A stretch of DNA of 20,149 nucleotides, taken from a virus. The translations under genes and the position numbers were made by a program. The stretch lies in the IMG/VR virus record IMGVR_UViG_3300042349_000560, positions 1 to 20,149 of that record; one strand, 5' to 3'. The notes under the pieces were generated by a model. It was not told where the DNA came from, ran no database searches, and saw only the letters and a list, made by a program, of their open reading frames with translations. Shown here piece by piece: positions 13,875 to 20,149 of the stretch; position 1 is the stretch's first letter; each line of letters begins with the position of its first letter.

Positions 13875-14602
13875 TGATTTTACAAGTCGGGCCTGTCACA
13901 CGGCCAAACAATGAAGCGGTAGTGGTCCCAAGCTACACTCCGATTTATGACCTGACCAGACGGGTCGAGGCGATGCGTATTCGTTGGGAAATCACCGGGC
14001 GCGTGGTAAATTATCCGGTCGCTACGCAAGCAATCACTTCGACTCAAATCAGGGAGCTTGAGGCTGCTTTTAAGTCGACGAATCCAAGGTGTGCTTTGCT
14101 CGGAGATGATCGGTCTGCTACTCCGTACTTGCTCGATCCAGGGCAATTGATGCAGGGTCCGTACTTGGTCGACTATTCGTTCCCAACTTCCGAGGCTGAG
14201 GTCTATGCGACCGGACTAGCGTATCGAGTCTCGATCGAAGGCGTCCAGTATGTCGGGACTGGTGGTACTGACCTGCTTGAGTTCTCGGAAGAGCTTACCG
14301 AGGATCCGGGGGGAACAACCTACGTTTATGTCGGAGGGGCAGTCAACCTCGCAGAGCGGCAGGTTGCTTTTCAAAGCAAATCGTTCAAGTACACTCAAGC
14401 CGGTTCGGCAACTGGACTGCTGGCGTACCCTGTGATTCCACCTCCTATTTGGCCGTTCGCATTGCTAGGCTCTCCAAGGGTTTCTTTGCAGAACCCGATT
14501 AACCAAGGTACTATCAATACGGGATTTCCGGTCACCTGGGAGTACAACTACGAGTGGCCGGTCAAACTCTACGGCGTTCCTCATCGAAACAATCGAGGCT
14601 AA
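13874..14602 (+). CDS. Distal tail-type protein (unknown, by position)
   Basis: The 242-residue product is beta-rich with few charges. Its landmarks are an N-terminal VGPVTRPNNEAVVVPSY, an EAMRIRWEITGRVVNYPVAT segment, TQIRELEAAFKSTNPRCALL, and a C-terminal GFPVTWEYNYEWPVKLYG. It directly follows the tape measure gene, where siphophages encode the distal tail protein that forms the hub ring. The middle RWEITGRV strand-loop-strand would fit the N-terminal ring domain of such proteins, but no motif proves it. ATG 13874 has GAGGA at 13865-13869 and overlaps the tape measure stop. Confidence 0.5.
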   Translation: MILQVGPVTRPNNEAVVVPSYTPIYDLTRRVEAMRIRWEITGRVVNYPVATQAITSTQIRELEAAFKSTNPRCALLGDDRSATPYLLDPGQLMQGPYLVDYSFPTSEAEVYATGLAYRVSIEGVQYVGTGGTDLLEFSEELTEDPGGTTYVYVGGAVNLAERQVAFQSKSFKYTQAGSATGLLAYPVIPPPIWPFALLGSPRVSLQNPINQGTINTGFPVTWEYNYEWPVKLYGVPHRNNRG

Positions 14603-14605
14603 ATC

Positions 14606-15844
14606 ATGGCAACAAAATACTGGGTCGGTCGGGCTGCTTCGGTCACTCAAATAACGAAGGTTGTTTTTTCTTCGATCGTTTCGACGAACACGTATTCGGT
14701 GACGATCAACGGAAAGACCGTCAGTGCTGTGGCTGCATCAACCTCGCTCGGGGATCTGATCGACGCGTTGGTGAATGCCTGGAACAGTTCGGCAGAACCG
14801 GAGCATCGAGAAATGGTCGCGGCTCGACGGGAGGATCCAACGCTGTCGGGCCTGCAACTGACTGGAACCAATCCAGGCGTACCATCGACGGTTACCGCGG
14901 CGGCAACGACCGGAACGGCAACGGTGACGCAACCTGCCGTGGCAAGCGGTCCGAACTTCTGGAACGTGGCCGACAATTGGCTCGGGGGTACTCTCCCCGC
15001 GGCGGCTGACGATATCGTGGTTCGAGATTCCTCGGTCTCAATCCTGTACGGGCTGACCGATACGAACAACTACGCAAGCCTGAAAATCGAATCGAGCTTC
15101 ACTGGGACGGTTGGACTCCCGGACACGAATGCAGTCGGGTATCCAGAATACCGGACCACAAGGCTGACGCTTGGCACTGGATCAGCGATCGTGGTCGATC
15201 TTGGGTATGGAGTGGGTGCGTTCTCTGGACGCATCAGGCTTGATGTGCAGGGCTCAAACGTGACCTATACGGTCTCGGGCGCGGGGTCAAACTTCGGGGC
15301 TGCGTTCCCGTTCGAGCTTCGCAATCCTGGAGCCGGTTCGACGGTCAGAGTCTATGCCGGTGGGGTGCTGGTCAATTCCTCGACAACCGGGACGGTAGCG
15401 GCTTTGGATGTGATCCAACGGGATACCGTGGCGGCTGCACCACAAGTAAGCATCATGCCGGAAATAACGTGCACGACGATCGAAGTCTACGGTGGGACTC
15501 TATTGCTCGAAGGATCGGCAACGACGCTGATTGCTCGGGAGCGTGCTCAGGTGACGGTAGCAAGGGCGGCTGCGGTCGCGACGGTCAAAGTATCAAATCA
15601 GGCTCGGATCAACTGGGATTCCTCGGGAGGCATCACAACAAAGCTACACGTTGAGCAGGCCGGTACGATCGACTTCGGGCGCGTCGGGACTTCGAAGACC
15701 GTGGCTGCGTGCGATCTGTTCGCCGGGGGTTCGTTGCATGACCCATTGGACAACATCACGTTTACCGCTGGCGTAGTTCTCCAGGCGTGCAGAATATCCG
15801 ATGTGACGCTGGATCTAGGGGTCGGAGTGACGATCAATGGCTAA
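14606..15844 (+). CDS. Tail protein with beta-solenoid-like repeats
   Basis: The 412-residue product has an N-terminal domain (about 1-115) with QITKVVFSSIVSTNTYSVTI and SLGDLIDALVNAWNSS. This resembles a domain often present at the start of phage tail proteins. The rest (about 120-412) contains FWNVADNWLGGTLPAAADDI and then many short strands with glycine turns (TCTTIEVYGGTLLLEGSATT, then AQVTVARAAAVATVKVSN). This pattern suggests a parallel beta-helix or beta-solenoid, as in adsorption proteins. No catalytic residues of a depolymerase can be recognised. ATG 14606 has GAGG at 14595-14598. The last bases overlap the start of the next gene. Confidence 0.5.
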   Translation: MATKYWVGRAASVTQITKVVFSSIVSTNTYSVTINGKTVSAVAASTSLGDLIDALVNAWNSSAEPEHREMVAARREDPTLSGLQLTGTNPGVPSTVTAAATTGTATVTQPAVASGPNFWNVADNWLGGTLPAAADDIVVRDSSVSILYGLTDTNNYASLKIESSFTGTVGLPDTNAVGYPEYRTTRLTLGTGSAIVVDLGYGVGAFSGRIRLDVQGSNVTYTVSGAGSNFGAAFPFELRNPGAGSTVRVYAGGVLVNSSTTGTVAALDVIQRDTVAAAPQVSIMPEITCTTIEVYGGTLLLEGSATTLIARERAQVTVARAAAVATVKVSNQARINWDSSGGITTKLHVEQAGTIDFGRVGTSKTVAACDLFAGGSLHDPLDNITFTAGVVLQACRISDVTLDLGVGVTING

Positions 15845-17732
15845 CGCGCCTCAGGGTACTTTTCAGTTCGCCGGGGTGTTTGCTGAGGGCGAGTTTCAAG
15901 TCCATCGGTCCGGATCTACGTTGCCTGATACGATCACGGCTCAATTCAACTTGAACTCAGTGATTCCTCAGTACGGGGATATTCGCGTCTCGTACGGGAA
16001 TCAATCGATCACGATTCCTGGATGCCGAGTGGTTCGAGCAGAGGTACAGGGCGGTACTTCGGGCCGGTACCGTGAGGTTCAATTCGAAGATCGACGCTGG
16101 CGTTGGCAGTATGCGTATGCGTTCGGGAACGTAAACATCAAAAGCATCACGCTATTTAGATCGAGTGCGAATCGAGTCACTACAATCGAAGCAATCAATT
16201 TTTTGCTCGGTATAATCGGAGAGCAAAACGCGCAGTTTTCACCGCCTGATCTGTTCGGGTACCCTGCTTTCGATCCGTTTGGAAACATTGAAAAATGGAA
16301 CCCGTACACGACGGCTAAGCACTTTGACGGTCGTACAGTAGCTGAATGCCTCGATGAAATCTTAAGCGAATACAACGCTCGGCTTTATCTTGGCTGGGAC
16401 AATCGCGTTCGCATTTTCGTTCCTGGGTACGGGGCCAACATCCCGAACGATCAACGGGTGATGGATTACACGGTTTCGACTACTCCACCGGTTGTTCCTG
16501 AAACTGTTGTTTTTGAATTTCCAGACACAAACTTTTCGAATGATTTTGTTATGGAGGCCGTAGGTTACTTGTGGGACACGAAAGCAGAAAATCCTAGCAC
16601 TTCGCTGGTTCCTATCGACAAGTTGAACTACGGGCCGCTGAACCCAGTAACCGGGAAAGTAGACTGGTCGTACTCGGACCCTCCGCTGTTCAATCGGATC
16701 CAGGACAAACGAATCCGAGAGCTTTGCAGGCGTACTATTTTCAAGCTGTACCGAATCGATTCGTCCGTTCGAGTTTCCTTGCTGAATCCGTTTCAAAACA
16801 CGAATACTCAGGGGCTTGGCCTTGAGTTCAACCCGAATGATTTTGTTTTAGATGATGCGTTGTACTACGACCATCCGATGTCGCAAGCATTCCGGCAACC
16901 ACAAAAGCCTAGCTCATGGAATTACGCAGGCATCGATGCGGACTATCAACGTTTAATGTTCGACGAACATTCACATTTCAGCGTCATGGGATACTTCGCA
17001 GATAGAACCTTGCATCAGACGAATAACAACGTTGTGATTCCAGCAAACTATCAAATGACGGGGCTGGAGTTTGCTGGGTTTGACGATGCGACTCTGCGTA
17101 CAACGTTTCCGAATAGCGTTTACAACGGCTCGTTCGAATTCGATGCTCAGGAACGCTTGGTCAAGCTTTCAAATGCGTTGGTGTTCATCAATCGCAATCC
17201 TGCTGGTGCTGTGCAAGCTGCAACGTATCAGCCAGCAAAATTGATCTTAAGGGCAACTCATAAGCTGCGCAGGCGTGCCGATTTTGAATTTATTCGAACC
17301 GTAATTCCGTTTCGGCTCAACAGTCCTCTTTCGGTTCCCGGCATGGTAGAAAAACTGAGAGTCGACGATCGGCTCTGGTTCGATCGGTTTTCCGGTGTTG
17401 GCATAGATTCACTCACTCTAGATCTAAGGGGGTATGTCGATAACTATGTTGCATCGAAAATTGTCTCCGAGTCTGCTACAGTCCCGATGAAAGGGTTTGC
17501 GTTCGACGTATCGCCGGACGGGAATATCCCAACGGTTTCGTTCTCTCGGAACTCGGCGGGTCAATGCACGACTACCGTTCAATGGCAAAAGGAGAATCCT
17601 GTAATGTCTCCTCGGTACAATGAAATCAGTGATTGGCTTCATTCGAAATCAACAAGACAAGCCGTCGCAAGAAACGAAAAAAGGCAAGCTTCACAACTTC
17701 AAGCGTTCTTGCAAAGAAATGGTCTTGTCTAA
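15837..17732 (+). CDS. Tail hub / baseplate-type protein
   Basis: The 631-residue product begins with small beta strands (QFAGVFAEGEFQVHRSG). It then shows features often seen in tail hub proteins (gp27- or Tal-like): a helix for a binding groove (FLLGIIGEQNAQF), the segment FDGRTVAECLDEILSEYNARLYLGWDNRVRIFVPG, and a TVVFEFPDTNFSNDFVMEAVGY strand region. The phrase A-E-C-L-D-E-I-L-x-x-Y-N-A-R-L-Y resembles the beginning of the second hub domain, where a helix is followed by strands. The final part (from about 590) is basic and helical (SKSTRQAVARNEKRQASQLQ). ATG 15837 has GGAG at 15824-15827, and the stop overlaps the next ATG (TAATG). Confidence 0.55.
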   Translation: MANAPQGTFQFAGVFAEGEFQVHRSGSTLPDTITAQFNLNSVIPQYGDIRVSYGNQSITIPGCRVVRAEVQGGTSGRYREVQFEDRRWRWQYAYAFGNVNIKSITLFRSSANRVTTIEAINFLLGIIGEQNAQFSPPDLFGYPAFDPFGNIEKWNPYTTAKHFDGRTVAECLDEILSEYNARLYLGWDNRVRIFVPGYGANIPNDQRVMDYTVSTTPPVVPETVVFEFPDTNFSNDFVMEAVGYLWDTKAENPSTSLVPIDKLNYGPLNPVTGKVDWSYSDPPLFNRIQDKRIRELCRRTIFKLYRIDSSVRVSLLNPFQNTNTQGLGLEFNPNDFVLDDALYYDHPMSQAFRQPQKPSSWNYAGIDADYQRLMFDEHSHFSVMGYFADRTLHQTNNNVVIPANYQMTGLEFAGFDDATLRTTFPNSVYNGSFEFDAQERLVKLSNALVFINRNPAGAVQAATYQPAKLILRATHKLRRRADFEFIRTVIPFRLNSPLSVPGMVEKLRVDDRLWFDRFSGVGIDSLTLDLRGYVDNYVASKIVSESATVPMKGFAFDVSPDGNIPTVSFSRNSAGQCTTTVQWQKENPVMSPRYNEISDWLHSKSTRQAVARNEKRQASQLQAFLQRNGLV

Positions 17733-18367
17733 TGTTCCTCGATCAGCAAGTCACTTACGCATTCAAGAACGAAACCGGCGAAGAGATACCCCCCTACGGC
17801 GTGGTAGTGATCGAAGGCGCGACGCTCGAAGAAGGTCAGATTGTCTTTTCGGTTCGCAAGCCAACAGCCAGCGACGAGATTGACCAAGAGCCAGCAAGCG
17901 TTCTGTTTAACGCGATTCAGCCTGTACCGGATGGATTGTTTGGCGTTGGAACACGAACCCTGCCGGTTCAAGCCCTAGTCGAGCAACCATCGTCGGACCA
18001 TCCGAGCGGTCTTGCTGTCGGGCTCAAGGATGATTCGTTTGCTCTGGCCGAAGGCGGGAGCTGCTTTAAGATCCTGGCGAAAGACCTGACGGACCCTCAT
18101 ATTCAGTCCGGGCATGGGGTGTACTTTGTCGAGGGTTATCATGGAAAGACGGATTTTCATATCGGGATTACAACCAGTGCAATCACTGCGTTCTCAGGCG
18201 GTGTCCTGGGAAGCGGCACGGTAATGCTCAAGGCGATTTCTTCTTCGAATACTCTGATCAATGATAAAGAGATCACGATGAAAAATCCTTCGTCTGCGAT
18301 CGCAACTGCTAAACTGGTGTTTGTTTGGAGAACGCGAAAAGACTATTGCGGCGTGGAGGTTTGTTAA
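17732..18367 (+). CDS. Unknown tail protein
   Basis: The 211-residue product is beta-rich and acidic, with no membrane segment. Landmarks are an N-terminal VTYAFKNETGEEIPPYGVVVI, a long acidic middle, GVYFVEGYHGKTDFHIGITT, and a C-terminal AKLVFVWRTRKDYCGVEVC with two cysteines. I recognise no family. The segment NETGEEIPPYGVVVI reads like an N-terminal strand-turn of a tail or fibre domain. I chose ATG 17732, which overlaps the previous stop; a longer version from 17633 would lie inside the hub gene. Only one base separates its stop from the next GTG. Confidence 0.5.
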   Translation: MFLDQQVTYAFKNETGEEIPPYGVVVIEGATLEEGQIVFSVRKPTASDEIDQEPASVLFNAIQPVPDGLFGVGTRTLPVQALVEQPSSDHPSGLAVGLKDDSFALAEGGSCFKILAKDLTDPHIQSGHGVYFVEGYHGKTDFHIGITTSAITAFSGGVLGSGTVMLKAISSSNTLINDKEITMKNPSSAIATAKLVFVWRTRKDYCGVEVC

Positions 18368-18368
18368 G

Positions 18369-19751
18369 GTGGGTAAAATTGGAACATGCTGTTGTGCTTG
18401 CGAGTGCGTTCTGTTTTCCGAACTTCCGACGATTTCCATAGGCGGCATGACCGGCCAAGGATGGCAGGGCTCTTTGTGTTGCTTCTATCAAGCCTTTACT
18501 TTCAACGCGACGCAAACCGATAGCGTGATTACCACGGCTCCGATATGGACATCGAGCGCGACGCAAGACCGGACGCAAGAGGTTAGAGTTGGGCTGAACG
18601 CTCGCCAGCGAATGTATTCGTTTCCTGGGCCAGGTGATTGGTGCGACGACGTAGACTACCAAGAAGAGTGCTGCCCCGAGCGAAACATAGTAATGGGTAC
18701 ACTCCGGGAGATTTTGCAAGAGACGCTAGAGCATAAGCTCCGAGTGCGATACAGACGCGAATCCGTCGAAGTCCAATACTCAAAGCAGAAAGTTGATTGC
18801 GACGGCTCTGAGGTTTGCAGATACGTTGTCAAGCTTTCAATTTTTTACTCTTACGACTACACATACCTGACCGAAAGACAATCAAGCCGAGAGGTAATAT
18901 CCACACCGGCAGGCGGTTGCTTTGTTGTTGCAGGGCCAGATAGCAACGGTCGAGAGGCATCCTTTACGGATGAGTCCGCAGGCACTACGGAAAGCGGCAG
19001 CGGATTCGGTACGTTTCGCGTCGATCGAATTAAATACTATGAGTCGGCTCCGACCGGAACCATTACGTTTGTTACCACGGATACCGATACTTGCGACCGA
19101 ACAAACTTCACCGATCCGGTTTGCGAGACCGAAGGTAATTACATTTCGCAAGTATGCTTAACCGCCGACATGGAAAGCCCACCTTGTTGGTGCGGCGGAA
19201 CTACAGTTGGGTTTGAAAATGACACTTACGACGGATCTGGCGGGTGCTCGCCTTACGCTTTGCTTTTTAGTTGCGGGGATGTTTTTTGCACCTTTGGCGC
19301 GGACCTTTGCCCAGAGGAGCAGGTCTCTTGCCTCAGCACTGTGCAATGCTCGGTATTGCAGACTGCTGAGGGTTGCAGCGATCCGGTTTTTGTGCTAACG
19401 GGACTAGATCCGTCCTGGGTGATTGGCGATCAATTCTTTTCGTTTTTTTCAGACTGCTGCATTTCGGGAGGCGCGACGCTTTGCGCTAGCTACCCATTCG
19501 GGCCAAAATCACCTTGCAACGACGTTCCATTAGGCTCGGGCCTTGAGTGCGATGAAGAGTGTTGCCATTCTTACATCGACTTCGAGGAGTCTTGCCCGAA
19601 TTGCCACTTGTTTATCGTTAGCTGCGAGCCAAAGTACGGACCCGGCGATCGGACAGTAACCGCGCACACAATCACGACCAGCTGCTCAGGGCCGACAGCT
19701 AGATCGGCTTGCATTCCAACCCCTTCATCGTTCCAGATTGTACTATCATGA
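18369..19751 (+). CDS. Very cysteine-rich tail protein (about 37 Cys in 460 aa)
   Basis: The product has 460 residues from GTG 18369, which is supported by GGAGG at 18355-18359; an upstream in-frame start at 18321 lies inside the previous gene. By my count about 8 percent of residues are cysteine. The cysteines begin immediately (TCCCACEC) and occur in pairs and clusters (SLCCFYQ, EECCPER, SPPCWCGG, FSDCCISG, ECDEECC, SCPNC). No signal peptide or membrane segment is visible. A stack of small disulfide-bonded or metal-binding domains is likely, as in adhesive or adsorption proteins. It follows the hub and tail genes and precedes an Erv/ALR-like gene, so it is probably a virion tip or adsorption protein. 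The function is inferred. Confidence 0.55.
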   Translation: MGKIGTCCCACECVLFSELPTISIGGMTGQGWQGSLCCFYQAFTFNATQTDSVITTAPIWTSSATQDRTQEVRVGLNARQRMYSFPGPGDWCDDVDYQEECCPERNIVMGTLREILQETLEHKLRVRYRRESVEVQYSKQKVDCDGSEVCRYVVKLSIFYSYDYTYLTERQSSREVISTPAGGCFVVAGPDSNGREASFTDESAGTTESGSGFGTFRVDRIKYYESAPTGTITFVTTDTDTCDRTNFTDPVCETEGNYISQVCLTADMESPPCWCGGTTVGFENDTYDGSGGCSPYALLFSCGDVFCTFGADLCPEEQVSCLSTVQCSVLQTAEGCSDPVFVLTGLDPSWVIGDQFFSFFSDCCISGGATLCASYPFGPKSPCNDVPLGSGLECDEECCHSYIDFEESCPNCHLFIVSCEPKYGPGDRTVTAHTITTSCSGPTARSACIPTPSSFQIVLS

Positions 19752-20149
19752 GCACATTGAACATTGCAGCTCCGGCAAACAAAGACGCAGTCACCAAAGA
19801 ATCGCTCCCGGTAGTCTCAACGACGAACAAGCCCAGCGTTTCGGCTCAAGGTTGCCGAACGACCACGACCGACGTAAAGGCCCAGCGAGAGGCGCACAAA
19901 GCCAAGCAAGGCCAATTCGGTTGGGCCAAGCTCCACGGCTATCGCGGCTGCGATCCCCAATGGCTCGACATCTGGCAGTACCTGATCCCGCAGCGGTGCG
20001 ATTGCAAAGACGGCTACCAGCGGATACTTGCCGAGATGCCACCGGACTTCACATCCCCCGAAGCATTCTTCGCTTGGGGCGTTCGGCTCCACAACGCGGT
20101 CAATGCGAAGCTTGGCAAGCCCGAAATCACGATCGAAGAAGCCTACTCT
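19748..20149 (+). CDS. Erv/ALR-like protein (HNxVNxxLGKP motif), 3' end outside window
   Basis: The frame is open from ATG 19748 to the window edge (134 codons) and starts in an ATGA overlap with the cysteine-rich gene. Residues 1-60 are polar and disordered-looking. From about 64, the order RGCDPQWLDIWQYLIPQ, CDC (84-86), PPDFTSPEAFFAWGVRLHN and HNAVNAKLGKP (115-125) resembles the Erv1/ALR sulfhydryl oxidase fold. In that fold, a CxxC is followed by a helix and the FAD-contacting HNxVN. Here the cysteine motif is CxC, not CxxC, so activity is doubtful. It could be a non-catalytic structural relative. The family resemblance is by motif memory only. Confidence 0.6.
   Translation, partial: MSTLNIAAPANKDAVTKESLPVVSTTNKPSVSAQGCRTTTTDVKAQREAHKAKQGQFGWAKLHGYRGCDPQWLDIWQYLIPQRCDCKDGYQRILAEMPPDFTSPEAFFAWGVRLHNAVNAKLGKPEITIEEAYS

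Noticed and set aside
17105-17116. Partial match to the palindrome (AACGTTTCCGAA)
   Set aside because: Only one half matches; symmetry is lost, so it is not counted as a fourth copy.

Overview
The window is a dense, single-strand (+) block of tailed-phage virion genes: the late head and tail region of a siphovirus-type phage or prophage. The host cannot be read directly. Several small proteins resemble ones I recall from planctomycete (Pirellulaceae-like) prophages, so a Planctomycetota phage or prophage is the best guess, as inference. No terminase, portal, integrase, lysis, replication, tRNA, rRNA or CRISPR feature is visible. No gene-free stretch exceeds about 150 bases; the longest, 2743-2888, holds a terminator and a promoter-like site.

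Layout. 1-2742 is the capsid module: a scaffold-like protein, a beta-rich probable decoration protein and an HK97-type major capsid protein, closed by a Rho-independent terminator. 2889-4043 holds three small, probably head or neck proteins. 4043-5064 is a two-gene non-structural insertion: a membrane-anchored thioredoxin-fold protein with a CPPC motif, then an integral-membrane histidine-motif lipid desaturase of the Kua/TMEM189(PEDS1)/CarF/FAD4 type (Lipid_desat family). 5048-7841 holds an unknown protein and two fibre-like proteins, oddly placed between head and neck genes. 7844-9725 is the neck and tail-completion region. 9777-10658 is the major tail tube protein, followed by a terminator. 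10722-11485 is a tail assembly chaperone pair joined by a programmed -1 frameshift at A_AAA_AAA. 11478-13874 is the tape measure protein, and 13874-19751 holds distal-tail, hub and adsorption-type proteins, ending in a very cysteine-rich protein. The last, truncated gene carries an Erv/ALR-like HNxVNxxLGKP motif.

The most interesting points are: (1) a phage-borne plasmalogen-type or FAD4-type lipid desaturase next to a membrane thioredoxin, possibly an enzyme with its redox partner; (2) a perfect palindrome TGGAAACGTTTCCA present three times, all inside genes and read in two different frames, which suggests a DNA-level role; (3) a possible thiol/disulfide theme linking the CPPC protein, a virion protein with about 37 cysteines and the Erv/ALR-like protein.

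Most genes overlap their neighbours by a few bases (ATGA, TAATG or GTGA junctions), so translation is probably coupled. Real gaps occur only around the capsid and tail-tube genes, and those gaps carry the terminators, hairpins and promoter-like TAGAATT motifs.
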